Assembly (NCBI RefSeq): GCF_017377745.1
Contig: NZ_JAFVMG010000008.1
Location: 62,001 to 126,000, forward strand
Reading direction: 5' to 3'
From: Acetobacter suratthaniensis
GTDB lineage: Bacteria; Pseudomonadota; Alphaproteobacteria; Acetobacterales; Acetobacteraceae
Length of the DNA: 64,000 nucleotides
Part shown: positions 1 through 8,800 of the stretch, one piece after another
Position numbering within the stretch: the first letter of the stretch is position 1
Layout: each line of letters opens with the position of its first letter
The notes under the pieces: generated by a model
The model's database searches: none
What the model was told of the DNA's origin: nothing
The model's input: the letters and a program-made list of their open reading frames with translations, nothing else
Program-made: the position numbers and the translations under genes

Positions 1-243
1 ATTTTCGATTTTTGACAGCATACCGAGCGAAATGCCCGCAGCAGTCGCCAGATCGCTGCCGGTCAGTTCCGCCCGGCGTCGGAGCTGGCGTATCTGTGCA
101 CCAAGCGATTCTTCCAAGGTCAGTTCCCGCGCGGGGCTGGCCAGAGAGCCGGTTGCCAGCACCACACCGTGTGCTTCATCCGTGTTTTTGGGTGCTGCCG
201 CCTTGCGGCCCGCCGTCTGGCGGCGTGTCACGGGTGCCGCCAC
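1..243 (-). CDS. XRE-family transcriptional regulator, N-terminal part (runs off the window)
   Basis: The first 81 codons of a leftward gene are present; the rest lies beyond position 1. The frame opens at a GTG at 243, with an in-frame stop one codon further upstream, so no longer start is possible. The first ~40 residues are basic and Ala-rich. After them comes a helix-turn-helix of the XRE/PuuR type (QIRQLRRRAELTGSDLA, then AAGISLGMLSKIEN) at about residues 49-81. Many such proteins carry a C-terminal cupin sensor domain, which cannot be checked here. The start lies 3 bases beyond the stop of the GNAT gene at 247-669, so the two are probably co-transcribed. The DNA-binding role is confident; the ligand and targets are unknown. 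Confidence 0.7.
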   Translation of the reverse strand, partial: MAAPVTRRQTAGRKAAAPKNTDEAHGVVLATGSLASPARELTLEESLGAQIRQLRRRAELTGSDLATAAGISLGMLSKIEN

Positions 244-246
244 GCC

Positions 247-669
247 TTACCCTACCCGGAACCGCATGGAAGGCGACTGGTGCAGGGTAAATCCAAGCTG
301 TTCATAAAAAGGCACAGCAGTATCACGGGAATCCAGGAACACATCGCCCATGCCACGCGCCACGGCCTCTTCATGGGCATGGGCCATCAGGGCGCGTCCT
401 ATGCCGCGGCCACGGCAGGCGGCATCCACCACCAGATCATCCACATGCAAAAAAGCACCACGCGCGAGCGTATGCACAGGCCGCAGGCCCATAACACCCA
501 CCAGCTTACCGGCTTCAAAAGCACCGATCAGTTCATAACCGGCAGACATCTGCCGTAGAACGGCCTGTTCGAAAGCTGCCATATCAAGCGTGCGCAGTTG
601 CGCGATAATGGGATAGGCCGCTGTTATTTCCTGTGTGCCAAGGCGGCGCACCACAAGAGACTCTGTCAT
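247..669 (-). CDS. GNAT family N-acetyltransferase
   Basis: This 140-residue protein has the size and layout of a single-domain GNAT acetyltransferase. Motif A, which binds the acetyl-CoA pyrophosphate, is visible as DLVVDAACRGRGIGRAL at about residues 78-94. Motif B follows as FLDSRDTAVPFYEQLGF at about residues 111-127. These enzymes move an acetyl group from acetyl-CoA to an amine, but the substrate cannot be read from sequence. The ATG start is at 669. The gene ends 3 bases before the XRE regulator start, so the pair is probably an operon in which the regulator controls its own neighbour. That is inference. Confidence 0.85.
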   Translation of the reverse strand: MTESLVVRRLGTQEITAAYPIIAQLRTLDMAAFEQAVLRQMSAGYELIGAFEAGKLVGVMGLRPVHTLARGAFLHVDDLVVDAACRGRGIGRALMAHAHEEAVARGMGDVFLDSRDTAVPFYEQLGFTLHQSPSMRFRVG

Positions 670-756
670 CGCCTGCTCCCCGGTTCGAAACCTGCCCGCC
701 CGACCTGACAGGGGCTATGCTCCCCCTTCAAGCCGGATCAGGCAGGCAATGGACAA

Positions 757-1425
757 TTACTGTGCCGCAACAGGTGCCGGCGCTGTAGTGGCCGCAGGTG
801 CCGCTACCGGAGCCGGTGCAGCAACCGCCGCAGGCTGGGTTTCATTGGTGATCACGTAGGAAATGGATTCCATACGCGTCATGTCCACCACATCTCCCAC
901 CTTCAGCGTAGCCAGAAAATCCTGCATGGCCTTGGTGTGCAGAACCGCCACATGCAGCGCCCCGTCATCGGTTACGAAAGAGACGGAATGCGTCTTGAGG
1001 TCGATGGCCTGAATGGTGGCGCGCTCACGGTTGAAGGCGGCAATCACGCCACGGGGGTGCCCATGGGCAAAGCCGCGCGCCGTTGTAAGGGTGGATTCAG
1101 GCAGCGGGCTACCGGGAGGCGCCATTTCAGCCCCCAACGTTTCCACAAAGGAAATCCGCAGGTGATCACCTTCATGCAGGTGCGGCAGATCGTTCACGCC
1201 CGCGCCATATTCAATGGTGATCAGGTGGCCATTATCTTCGCGCAGGAGCACTTCACGCGCTTCACGGTCCACTGTTTCCACAATGGCGCTGGTCTGCTGG
1301 TGCTTGAGCAGAACGGAGGCCTGAGCATGAGCGGCTGAGGGCAGAACAGCCGCGCCAAAAGCGCACAGGCCAGTTGCAAACAGTGCCAGAGCCTTGAAAG
1401 AAAAACGCGGAGCATGAATGTGCAT
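757..1425 (-). CDS. exported protein of unknown function
   Basis: I do not recognise a family. The product (222 residues from the ATG at 1425) begins with a clear Sec signal peptide: basic start, hydrophobic stretch around FKALALFATGLCAFG, and a likely cut after AAHA. The mature part looks beta-rich, with VETVDREAREVLLREDNG and a second similar unit TIQAIDLKTHSVSFVTDDG, suggesting two copies of a small beta-fold. The last ~30 residues are a low-complexity Ala/Pro/Val tail. A TTG three codons upstream (1434) is in frame, but the AAAGGA ribosome site suits the ATG at 1425 better. It is probably periplasmic. Confidence 0.7.
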   Translation of the reverse strand: MHIHAPRFSFKALALFATGLCAFGAAVLPSAAHAQASVLLKHQQTSAIVETVDREAREVLLREDNGHLITIEYGAGVNDLPHLHEGDHLRISFVETLGAEMAPPGSPLPESTLTTARGFAHGHPRGVIAAFNRERATIQAIDLKTHSVSFVTDDGALHVAVLHTKAMQDFLATLKVGDVVDMTRMESISYVITNETQPAAVAAPAPVAAPAATTAPAPVAAQ

Positions 1426-1603
1426 GGTCTTCAATCCTTTCCATCATCAGCCACAAACGGCGCGCCCCTGTCATGGGGCCAAAGCCCCGTTGCACATAAT
1501 GGGCCGCCAGGCCGAATACGATCCGTTATTGTGACCATAACACACGCCGCGACAAAGCGTTATCCGTTAGCACCGGTCGTTTATGCCTTTGGCGCACGGA
1601 TAC

Positions 1604-1633
1604 AAAAAAGCCCGTCCGGCGAACCGAACGGGC
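1604..1633 (-). terminator. Rho-independent terminator after the small Cys-rich gene
   Basis: On the minus strand a 10-base stem (arms 1624-1633 and 1610-1619, one mismatch) with a 4-base loop is followed directly by six T residues (1609-1604). It closes the leftward run htrA, FUSC protein and small ORFs. Confidence 0.85.
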
Positions 1634-1675
1634 CTGAGCCACTCCACATTCAGCACGGGAACGGCCCGGCAGCAC

Positions 1676-1789
1676 TCAGCCGCAGCACTTCTTCTTACGG
1701 AAGAAATAGAAAGCGCTCGCGATCAGGCCAACCAGAAGCAGCCCGCGCACGCAGGGGGATTTGGGGCATTTCACCGGACATTTTGCCAT
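1676..1789 (-). CDS. small cysteine-rich single-span membrane protein (37 aa)
   Basis: This very short ORF encodes 37 residues. The N-terminus MAKCPVKCPKSPC has three cysteines. A hydrophobic segment follows (GLLLVGLIASAFYFF, about residues 16-30), and the tail is RKKKCCG. The positive end suggests the C-terminus stays in the cytoplasm, which would put the first three cysteines outside; this is inference. An AAGGAT ribosome site lies about 8 bases before the ATG, and a strong terminator follows the stop at 1604-1633. These flanking signals support it as a real gene. The Cys pairs could bind metal or form disulfides. I do not recognise a named family. Confidence 0.6.
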   Translation of the reverse strand: MAKCPVKCPKSPCVRGLLLVGLIASAFYFFRKKKCCG

Positions 1790-1846
1790 GGGGAGGTATC
1801 CTTACAAACTCATGTTCAACCTGTTGGGGAACAGGGTAAAGCGAGT

Positions 1847-2014
1847 TTAGCCGATACTCCCCTTCCCGTCATGCCACTTGTCCGCACCAGAGCGCTTGGC
1901 AGGGCTGGCATGTCCACCAGAGGCAGAGACTGCCGCGCCCTCATGGAGTGTAGAAAAATTACCCGCCTTGCCCGAATCGCCCGATTTCACAAACAGCGGA
2001 TGCTCTTTTTTCAA
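1847..2014 (-). CDS. possible small ORF (55 aa, TTG start) overlapping the FUSC gene stop
   Basis: A 55-codon frame opens with TTG at 2014, overlapping the stop of the FUSC gene (TTGA), and ends at 1847, upstream of the small Cys-rich gene. The translation is hydrophilic and rich in Gly, Ser, Lys and His (it starts MKKEHPLFVKSGDSG) with no membrane segment or known motif. Its position in a tight operon and uninterrupted reading support it. The TTG start, the lack of a clear Shine-Dalgarno and the bland composition argue against it. It could simply be spacer. Confidence 0.3.
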   Translation of the reverse strand: MKKEHPLFVKSGDSGKAGNFSTLHEGAAVSASGGHASPAKRSGADKWHDGKGSIG

Positions 2015-3189
2015 CTGGCTTTACCATGCCGGGAAAATAGTGCTGCCCAGCCGCTCCAGTAGCGGCTTTTGACCGCCCGATCCGCATCATCATCGCCCAG
2101 AAGCTGGATAAGGTGACGCAGATCCGTCAGCAGGATACCAACCACAAAGCGGATAATCGGGTCGCTCGTACCCGTAGCTGATGGCAGGGCGGCGATCACT
2201 TCTGCGGCAATCCGGTTATCTTCCCCCGTGCGGGCCACGGCTTCGCTCTCGCAACGCTGGATGATCCACTGAAACCCCCGCAACATCCCTGCCCGTAGCG
2301 ATGCCGCCGACTGCGCAGGCAGAGCCACACCGCTATCAGGCAGGCTGAGCATGGCGCGCGCCACCACCAGAGCATCCATCTGCAACTGCCGTAAACCCTG
2401 AGGCAGACGGGCCAGCATGGGGTCACGCTCTTCAAGCGGCACCCAGTGTTCGCGCCGGGCTTCTTCCAGCGCTCCATGCACCAGGCGCAGCGAGGCCGCA
2501 CATTCGTCATTCATGTCCTGAATGACCGACCATTCCACATTTCCCGCGCGGGCCTTTTGCAGCATGGCCAGAATCTGGCGCACCGTCATAGCCGCATTCC
2601 GAAAAGCATCGCGCCGGGCCTGCTCATGCAGCACCACATAGGTCACGAGTGTTGAAGCACTTACCCCGATGATAATGGCGATGACCCGCTCCACCGGGCG
2701 CATATAGGGGCTGTCATCCGTAGGAAACAGGATGGCAATCATGAGCGTGACAATACCCATGCGGGCTTCAGGCTTGAACGACACCAGCACGACCAGCGGC
2801 ACAAAAGCGAGCGCAAACGCCCCCCAGAGCGGCCAGTGCAGGAACATCATAAGCGTAATGGGAACAACACTGACCGTAGCGCCAATCAGCGTACCCACAA
2901 GCTGGTCACGCCCTTTGGAAATGGTATCGGTAATGCTGTTCTGGGTAACGATCACCGAGGTAATCAGCGCCCAGCCGGGTTCTTGCAGGTTGATCAGCCA
3001 TGCCGCCACACCCGAAACGCCAACCGCGCTGAGCAGGCGGATAGACTGGCAAAAAGCCGACTGCACCCGCCAGCGCCCCAGAGCAGCAAGCCCCGGAATG
3101 GCCATGGGCCAGTTCCGCAGCGTCCGCCACCAGTTTGCAATGGTAACGTTCAGGGTGTGGCCTCCGCTCCCAGAGGGAGGGGAATCCAC
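2011..3189 (-). CDS. FUSC-family inner-membrane protein (aromatic acid efflux-like)
   Basis: The 392-residue product resembles the FUSC (fusaric acid resistance/aromatic-acid exporter) family. Hydrophobic spans fill about residues 45-185, including WALITSVIVTQNSI and the conserved-looking GRDQLVGTLIGA between helices. A long cytoplasmic helical tail (about 190-385) follows. Family members pump aromatic acids or related compounds out across the inner membrane, usually with a membrane-fusion partner that is not encoded here. The GTG start at 3189 lies inside the end of the htrA gene (stop at 3150), a 40-base overlap that points to translational coupling. The substrate is unknown, and the true start could be slightly downstream. 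Confidence 0.75.
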   Translation of the reverse strand: MDSPPSGSGGHTLNVTIANWWRTLRNWPMAIPGLAALGRWRVQSAFCQSIRLLSAVGVSGVAAWLINLQEPGWALITSVIVTQNSITDTISKGRDQLVGTLIGATVSVVPITLMMFLHWPLWGAFALAFVPLVVLVSFKPEARMGIVTLMIAILFPTDDSPYMRPVERVIAIIIGVSASTLVTYVVLHEQARRDAFRNAAMTVRQILAMLQKARAGNVEWSVIQDMNDECAASLRLVHGALEEARREHWVPLEERDPMLARLPQGLRQLQMDALVVARAMLSLPDSGVALPAQSAASLRAGMLRGFQWIIQRCESEAVARTGEDNRIAAEVIAALPSATGTSDPIIRFVVGILLTDLRHLIQLLGDDDADRAVKSRYWSGWAALFSRHGKAS

Positions 3190-4700
3190 CGCACACCGTC
3201 TGCATCATGCACCAGCAGCAGCGCCGTGCGCCGGTGCTCCTTGCGGGCGGCATCCAGTCGCTGCTTGAGGGCTGCGGGGGTTGTTACTTCCGCCTGCTGC
3301 ACCTCGGTAATGACATCGCCTTCCTTCAGGCCACGTTCGGCAGCCACACCATCGTCATGCACGCTGCTGACCAGAACACCTTTCTGGCTGGCGGACAGGT
3401 TATATTTCTGCCGGGCCGCCGCATCGAGTGCCGCTACCGAAAAACCGAAATCCGCAAAGCTGAGCGTTGTCGGCCCCTTGGTTTCCTGCGCGGGCTTGGC
3501 TGGCGGCTCCTCCGGTGTTTCGGGCAGGGTGCCTACAACCACCGTGGCATCATGGGTTTTGCCATGCTGCCACACACCCAGCCGGGCCTGTGTTCCAACC
3601 GGCAGTTGGGCAGACAGCCGTGGCAGGGCGCGGCCATCCACCGGCTTGCCATCGAGTGTCAGAATAACATCGCCCGTCTTCAGCCCCGCTTTAGCGGCCG
3701 GGCCGTTCTTTTCCACTCCCGCTACCAGCGCACCCCCGGCGGATGGCAGACCCAGCCCCTCCGCTATGTCCTGCGTGACAGTCTGTATCCGAACGCCCAG
3801 CCAGCCGCGCGAGACCTTGCCGTTTTTACGAAGCTGCTCCAGCACGCCACGCGCCTCGTTGGCGGGAATGGAAAAACCGATCCCGACCGACCCGCCCGAG
3901 GGAGAGTAGATGGCCGTGTTCACGCCAATGACGTTGCCTTCCATATCAAACAGCGGGCCGCCGGAATTGCCCTTGTTAATGGGCGCATCGGTCTGGATGA
4001 AATCATCATACGGCCCCTGCTCGATATTGCGCCCGCGCGAGGAGATGATGCCCGCCGTCACGGTGCCGGACAGGCCGAACGGATTGCCAATGGCCAGCAC
4101 CCAGTCGCCCACGCGGCGGCGGTCGCTATCACCAAAGGACACGAACGGCAGCGGCGTATGGCTGTCCACCTTGAGCAGCGCCAGATCCGTCCGGTCATCA
4201 TGGCCGATAATGCGGGCGGTCAGCACCGTATTATCCTGAAGGGTCACGGTAATGCGATCAGCCTTACGGATCACATGATTGTTAGTGACGATATACCCCT
4301 GCGGATCAATGATGAACCCCGAGCCCAGAGCCTGCATGCGCCGGGGCGGGGCGTTGGGGTCGGTCTGACGGTTCATGAAGTCATGAAAGAACTTCTCGAA
4401 CGGCGACCCACGGGGGAAATCCGGCATCTGCGAGGGCTGGTCGTCGTCGTCCTCATCCTCGCCATCGCCTGCGCCGCGCACCGTCTGGGTGGTGGAAACA
4501 TTGACCACAGCAGGCAGAAGACGGGCCGCCAGATCAGCAAAGCTTTCCGGCACGAGGCGCGCGGCCCCCGATACGGCAACGGGGGCCGGGGCGGGTGTAG
4601 GCGCACCCTCCGCCCGAGCACCTGCCTGCACCCAGTTGACGCCCCCCAACAGCACACCGGACAGCAGAATAGCGCGAAACGAGGGGGAAGACAGAAACAT
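3150..4700 (-). CDS. degP: HtrA/DegP-type periplasmic serine protease
   Basis: This is a Do-family protease/chaperone that degrades or refolds damaged envelope proteins. Counting from the ATG at 4700 (516 aa), a signal peptide is followed by an acidic linker (EDEDDDD) and a trypsin-like domain. The triad is His142 (TNNHVI), Asp172 (DRTDLALLKV) and Ser246 (NKGNSGGPLF). Two PDZ domains follow (GWLGVRIQTV and the region ending LKEGDVITEVQ), as in DegP/DegQ. A TTG at 4751 would add 17 residues before the signal peptide and is less likely. The FUSC gene overlaps its 3' end. The catalytic residues are intact; DegP versus DegQ cannot be settled. Confidence 0.95.
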   Translation of the reverse strand: MFLSSPSFRAILLSGVLLGGVNWVQAGARAEGAPTPAPAPVAVSGAARLVPESFADLAARLLPAVVNVSTTQTVRGAGDGEDEDDDDQPSQMPDFPRGSPFEKFFHDFMNRQTDPNAPPRRMQALGSGFIIDPQGYIVTNNHVIRKADRITVTLQDNTVLTARIIGHDDRTDLALLKVDSHTPLPFVSFGDSDRRRVGDWVLAIGNPFGLSGTVTAGIISSRGRNIEQGPYDDFIQTDAPINKGNSGGPLFDMEGNVIGVNTAIYSPSGGSVGIGFSIPANEARGVLEQLRKNGKVSRGWLGVRIQTVTQDIAEGLGLPSAGGALVAGVEKNGPAAKAGLKTGDVILTLDGKPVDGRALPRLSAQLPVGTQARLGVWQHGKTHDATVVVGTLPETPEEPPAKPAQETKGPTTLSFADFGFSVAALDAAARQKYNLSASQKGVLVSSVHDDGVAAERGLKEGDVITEVQQAEVTTPAALKQRLDAARKEHRRTALLLVHDADGVRWIPLPLGAEATP

Positions 4701-4776
4701 GGGCAGACACACTTTCACGTCATGGACAGACTTGGAGGCATGGTAGGCCAATCAAACGCACGCCAGCAAGACCGGC

Positions 4777-5994
4777 TCAGGCCGGGCGGGCGACCGGTTT
4801 ACCGACCCCGCGCCGCATATCGAGCCAGAAGGCGAGGCTCAGCAGCACACCCAGCCCCACCACATTTACGCCCACCTGCAAAGACCACACATCTCCAAAG
4901 GTGCTGAACACCAGGCGGGCCAGCAGGTCGAGCACGGTACCGACCACGAATATTTCGAGCGAATGGCGGCCCACACAGGCCAGCACCTGCCCCACCACCG
5001 TCTCGCCCGACCAACGCCGCGCAACGGTGGAAGACTGCACGAGATAAAAAATGGCCAGCACATCAAGCAGACGCAAAGGCGAAAGCCACGCTTTGGCCGG
5101 GGCCACGGCATCGCCAAAAGGCCGCAGATCAGGCAGGTTCCACAGCCCCCACGGAAAAGCCTGCAACGCTGAAAAAGCCAGATAGGCCCAGCACAAACCC
5201 ACCAGCCACCGCAGGCGCAGAAAGTCCTTCCCGCGCCGCTGCGTACGCTCGGAAGCCGTCAGCCCCAGTGCGAACAGGAACTGCCATGCAAAGGGGTTGA
5301 AGTACCAGCCATCGGGGTCGAGCCAGTTAGGGAAATTCACCGCCGGATCAAGGTTGACCAACGCCCATATGGCCCCCGCCAGCACGAGTGCCAGTGAATG
5401 CTGTACGCGCATCAGCAGGTAAAATAGCGGAAAACCCGCCAGCAATACGATATAAAGCGGCAGAATGTTGAGGTTACTGGGCAGGGCGTCAAAGCTCATG
5501 ACCCGCCAGACCCAGCTCATGCCATGCGCCAGCTCAGGTTCCAGATAGTCAACCGAAACCGGCGTGAAATGCCGCCACAGGCGAATAATGAACACATAGG
5601 CCACAACCATGATGGTCTGCCCTATGTAAAGCTGCACGCAGCGCCGCAGCAGGCGGCCCAGCGTTACCCGCATGCCGTATTTGCCAAAGGCCCGGCCATA
5701 GGCCAGCCATGACGCATAGCCCGCCAGCAGCACGAACACCTCGGCCGCATCGGCAAAGCCGACATTACGCATGGTAAAACGATTGAGCAGGTTCTGGGGA
5801 ATATGATCGACAAACATCATCAGCAGGGCCGCACCGCGCATTGCATCTATGCGGTGGTCTCGCCCCCTATGAGACAGCGCCTGCGCCGTTGTGGCCAGAC
5901 TGTCACGTAAGCCGCCCCCCAGGCGCCGCCATATACCACCCTGCATGCCACCCTGCATGACAGGAGAACTCTGCGGGTTTTCCGCCTGCTGCAT
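4777..5994 (-). CDS. opgC: OpgC-family membrane acyltransferase
   Basis: The 405-residue product is a polytopic membrane protein with the OpgC/acyltransferase-3 pattern. After a ~45-residue soluble N-terminus comes RDHRIDAMRGAALLMMFVDHI, with the R/D and active-site-like His of that superfamily, then about ten hydrophobic spans. OpgC adds succinyl groups to osmoregulated periplasmic glucans from the inner membrane. No opgG/opgH synthesis genes are present in the window, so the acceptor could be another polysaccharide. The gene stands just upstream of htrA in the same direction, with a 76-base gap. The family is confident; substrate and donor are inferred. Confidence 0.85.
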   Translation of the reverse strand: MQQAENPQSSPVMQGGMQGGIWRRLGGGLRDSLATTAQALSHRGRDHRIDAMRGAALLMMFVDHIPQNLLNRFTMRNVGFADAAEVFVLLAGYASWLAYGRAFGKYGMRVTLGRLLRRCVQLYIGQTIMVVAYVFIIRLWRHFTPVSVDYLEPELAHGMSWVWRVMSFDALPSNLNILPLYIVLLAGFPLFYLLMRVQHSLALVLAGAIWALVNLDPAVNFPNWLDPDGWYFNPFAWQFLFALGLTASERTQRRGKDFLRLRWLVGLCWAYLAFSALQAFPWGLWNLPDLRPFGDAVAPAKAWLSPLRLLDVLAIFYLVQSSTVARRWSGETVVGQVLACVGRHSLEIFVVGTVLDLLARLVFSTFGDVWSLQVGVNVVGLGVLLSLAFWLDMRRGVGKPVARPA

Positions 5995-6244
5995 ACCCGC
6001 TGTGCCTCTCTATCCCGTTCCCGGCGCGTTCTACACCCCAACCAACGCCGGTTCCTGTTCCTTATAACCCGAGGCTGGCGCCCATCTACCCATCCAGCCC
6101 AATCTGTGCCAGAAAAAATATGGCTTCTTTCCGCCCGCAGACGGAAAAAAACCAGACGCGCGGCCTTTCCCCTCCCCTCCCTTCAGGGCCGCGCCTTCTG
6201 CCTTGCTCCGCAAGGCGTGACCCACCAGCATCAGGATCAGACCC

Positions 6245-7366
6245 GTGGCGCAGAACGCTCCCTTCTCCCCCGACGATATTCTCAGCCTCCTGCGTCAGGC
6301 TCAGGACCCCGGCACGGGTCTGTCTTTGGCGGATGCCGGGCGGGTTCAGTCCTGTAGCTATGAACAGGGGCGGCTGGCCCTGACACTTGAAGTCCCGCGC
6401 AATCAGGCCGATGCGCTGGCCTCGCTCTGCCCGGCCGCCGTTGCCCGTCTTGAAACGCTCCCCGGCGTACAGTCAGCCACCATTGTCCTGACCGCCCACC
6501 GCCCCACGGGAGAAGCCCCCCCCAGCCCCACGGCACCACGCGCCGCCGCAGGCCACAGGCCGTTGGGTGGGCCGGCCCCCGCCGCCAATGCGCCGGTGCT
6601 GCCCGGTGTGCGCACCGTTATTGCCGTGGCATCGGGCAAAGGGGGCGTGGGCAAATCCACCACCGCCGTCAATCTGGCTGCCGGGCTGGCGCTGGAAGGG
6701 CTGAAAGTCGGCCTGATGGATGCCGATATTCATGGCCCCTCGCTGCATCGCATGCTGGGTACACAGGGCCGCCCCGCCGTGGTGGAAGGCCGTATTCAGC
6801 CTGTTGAGGCATGGGGAATACGCGCCATGTCTTTAGGTATGCTGGTAGATGAAAATGCCGCCATGATCTGGCGCGGCCCCATGGTTATGGGGGCGATCAA
6901 TCAGCTTCTGGTGGATGTGGACTGGGGCACACTCGATGTCATGGTGGTGGATCTGCCCCCCGGCACGGGCGACGCCCAGCTCTCCCTGACCCAGAAAGTG
7001 CCGCTGGCCGGGGCGGTCATTGTCTCCACCCCACAGGATATTGCCCTGATCGACGCCCGCCGTGCCGTGACCCTGTTTGAAAAGGTCAACGTGCCGCTGC
7101 TGGGCCTGATCGAGAACATGTCGTATTTCTGCTGCCCCAATTGCGGGCACAATACCGAGCTGTTCGGCCACGGCGGGGCACACAAGGAAGCCGAAGCGCT
7201 GGGCGTGCCTTTTCTGGGCGAGGTACCGCTGCTGGCGGATATCCGCGCCAGTGGCGATAGCGGCGTGCCGGTTGTGGTGGGCGCACCCGAAAGCGAGGGA
7301 GGTAAGGCATGGCGCAAGATTGCGCACACCGTGGCGCAGGCTCTTGCAGCAAACCCGAAAGCCTGA
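6245..7366 (+). CDS. mrp: Mrp/ApbC/NBP35-type iron-sulfur cluster carrier ATPase
   Basis: This P-loop protein carries Fe-S clusters to apoproteins in the cytoplasm. An N-terminal MIP18-like domain (about residues 8-85, ending TLPGVQSATIVLTAHRP) is joined by a Pro/Ala linker to the ATPase domain. The deviant Walker A motif is SGKGGVGKSTTAVNLA at about residue 130, and the switch region is DADIHGPSLHRMLG. The cluster-binding CxxC is in FCCPNCGHNTELFG near residue 297. The length of 373 fits the family. The start is GTG at 6245. It stands alone, facing away from opgC across a 250-base gap in which I see no other gene. Confidence 0.93.
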   Translation: MAQNAPFSPDDILSLLRQAQDPGTGLSLADAGRVQSCSYEQGRLALTLEVPRNQADALASLCPAAVARLETLPGVQSATIVLTAHRPTGEAPPSPTAPRAAAGHRPLGGPAPAANAPVLPGVRTVIAVASGKGGVGKSTTAVNLAAGLALEGLKVGLMDADIHGPSLHRMLGTQGRPAVVEGRIQPVEAWGIRAMSLGMLVDENAAMIWRGPMVMGAINQLLVDVDWGTLDVMVVDLPPGTGDAQLSLTQKVPLAGAVIVSTPQDIALIDARRAVTLFEKVNVPLLGLIENMSYFCCPNCGHNTELFGHGGAHKEAEALGVPFLGEVPLLADIRASGDSGVPVVVGAPESEGGKAWRKIAHTVAQALAANPKA

Positions 7367-7378
7367 CGCCAGACAGGC

Positions 7379-7405
7379 CAAAAACCGGGCGCAGACACGC
7401 CCGGT
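7379..7405 (-). terminator. Rho-independent terminator of thyX
   Basis: On the minus strand, arms 7398-7405 and 7384-7391 form a perfect 8-base GC-rich stem with a 6-base loop, followed by a run of T. It lies between the convergent mrp and thyX genes. Confidence 0.75.
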
Positions 7406-7470
7406 ATGGGCCACAACCCGCCGGGTTGGCGGGCACCACCTGCCGGATACAGACCCGGCAGGCTGAACGC

Positions 7471-8379
7471 TCAGCCCTTCAGGCTGGCCTGCATTTCATC
7501 CCATTCGCGGCGGCTCAGGCCCGATCCGGCCTGCTCTACCGCTTCGCCTGCCAGCATACGGCGCAGGACGGACATCATGGTGGTGGAAAATGTCACCGCG
7601 CCCCGGCGATATTCCTCAAACGCCGCGGCAGCCTGCGGCACCCATGCGTGCAGCACCTTGAGCATTTCTTCGGCATAGACACGGATTTCATACTGCGCGT
7701 GCGGGTCTATGCGCAGGGCCAGAAAGTGCATGAGGTTATGCAGGTCGGTTTTCCAATACCACTGGGTATAGGTGTTCAGCGTCAGGTTAATGCGCGCCAG
7801 TTCGCGTGCCAGCCCGTAGCCTTCCTTTTCATCCAGCATACGTTCGTAATCGCCAAACGCCCGCAGGGCATCGCCGCGCAGGATGTCCAGCACCTCGGCC
7901 GCGGCCTGCGGGCCAAGCGTCTCGCCCCGCCCCTGCCGGTTAACCGCACTCTGCGCCGCCATGTTTTCAGGCGCGGGCAGATAGAACTCGTTGTCCAGAA
8001 TGGAGTAGCGGGCGGAATATTCGTTCACGCTCGCCATGCGGTGGCGAATCCACTGACGGGCCACGAAAATCGGTAGTTTGACGTGGAACTTGATCTCGCA
8101 CATCTCGAACGGTGAGGAATGGCGATGCCGCATGAGATAGCGGATCAGAGCCGCATCTTCCGTAACCTTGCGCGTACCACGCCCGTAGGAAACACGGGCG
8201 GCCTGCACGATGGCGCCATCATCGCCCATATAGTCGATCACGCGCAGGAAGCCATGATCCAGCACTTCCAGCGGCTTGTACAGCATGGCCTCGAGCGCAG
8301 GCACGCTCGGCCGCAGCGTGGAGGAGACTTCCTGCCCGTGGGCTGCGATCTCGGCGCGTTGTTCTTCGGTCAGGGGCAT
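7471..8379 (-). CDS. thyX: flavin-dependent thymidylate synthase ThyX
   Basis: ThyX makes dTMP from dUMP using methylene-tetrahydrofolate, NADPH and FAD. The family signature RHRxxSxNExS is present as [11 protein letters not shown] at residues 112-122, counting from the ATG at 8379 (302 aa). The substrate-binding stretch [20 protein letters not shown] precedes it. The reading frame continues 29 codons further upstream (8466), but that region has no ThyX character and would run close to the ssrA promoter, so 8379 is preferred. The gene is divergent from ssrA. No thyA is seen in this window. Confidence 0.95.
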   Translation of the reverse strand: MPLTEEQRAEIAAHGQEVSSTLRPSVPALEAMLYKPLEVLDHGFLRVIDYMGDDGAIVQAARVSYGRGTRKVTEDAALIRYLMRHRHSSPFEMCEIKFHVKLPIFVARQWIRHRMASVNEYSARYSILDNEFYLPAPENMAAQSAVNRQGRGETLGPQAAAEVLDILRGDALRAFGDYERMLDEKEGYGLARELARINLTLNTYTQWYWKTDLHNLMHFLALRIDPHAQYEIRVYAEEMLKVLHAWVPQAAAAFEEYRRGAVTFSTTMMSVLRRMLAGEAVEQAGSGLSRREWDEMQASLKG

Positions 8380-8469
8380 GCGCGGGGGCCTTTTACCATT
8401 GCCATGTAGGATATGCGGGGCGGTTGTACAGGTTAGGCCCCGCAGATGCAAAGACCTTAAGCACAACCC

Positions 8470-8498
8470 TTGCGCCTGCGCCGCGTGCCGCCTATGTT
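8470..8498 (+). promoter_or_regulatory. sigma-70-type promoter of ssrA
   Basis: A -35 box TTGCGC (8470-8475) and a -10 box TATGTT (8493-8498) are separated by 17 bases. This places transcription start near 8505, just before the tmRNA acceptor piece. Confidence 0.6.
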
Positions 8499-8504
8499 GG
8501 GGGT

Positions 8505-8800
8505 GCCGGGAGTTTTCTCGCGGCTATGGCAATAAACGGGGTGTGGCATAGGCGTAGTGGACCCGGGGGCGGTACCCGGCGTCTCCACCAAAAATCCGGG
8601 CTGGGTCACCAGCCGGGATCACTGGGGACGAAACAGGCTCGACACGCGCAGTAAAGACATCTTTTTTGCCCGGTATTGTACCACCGTTATCGGGCTAATT
8701 TTACAAGTGCCAATGATAACACTGAGGTGCTCGCTGTCGCTGCATAAGCGATAAGCGCGGTTCGGGAGGGCACCGGGCAACAGAAGCCCTCCCACCTCAC
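8505..8800 (+). ncRNA. ssrA: tmRNA, permuted two-piece (alphaproteobacterial) form
   Basis: tmRNA rescues stalled ribosomes and tags the incomplete protein for proteolysis. The gene is circularly permuted. The acceptor piece comes first and ends in CCA at 8588-8590. An excised loop follows to about 8623. The coding piece then begins GGGGACGAAACAGGCTCGAC at 8624. The 5' GGGGACG of the coding piece pairs fully with CGTCTCC of the acceptor piece, including the G3-U70 wobble needed for alanine charging. The tag frame is GCC AAT GAT AAC at 8709 through TAA at 8747 and encodes ANDNTEVLAVAA. The 3' boundary, near the pseudoknot-like repeat GGGAGGGC/GCCCTCCC, is approximate. Confidence 0.92.

Noticed and set aside
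6125..6160. TTTCCG/CGGAAA hairpin with an A-run upstream of mrp as a terminator
   Set aside because: The T-run on the minus strand lies before, not after, the stem, and no leftward gene ends there.
8560..8590. T-arm and CCA end that look like a tRNA gene 3' half
   Set aside because: There is no tRNA 5' half upstream; the matching acceptor strand and resume frame downstream show it is the acceptor piece of tmRNA.
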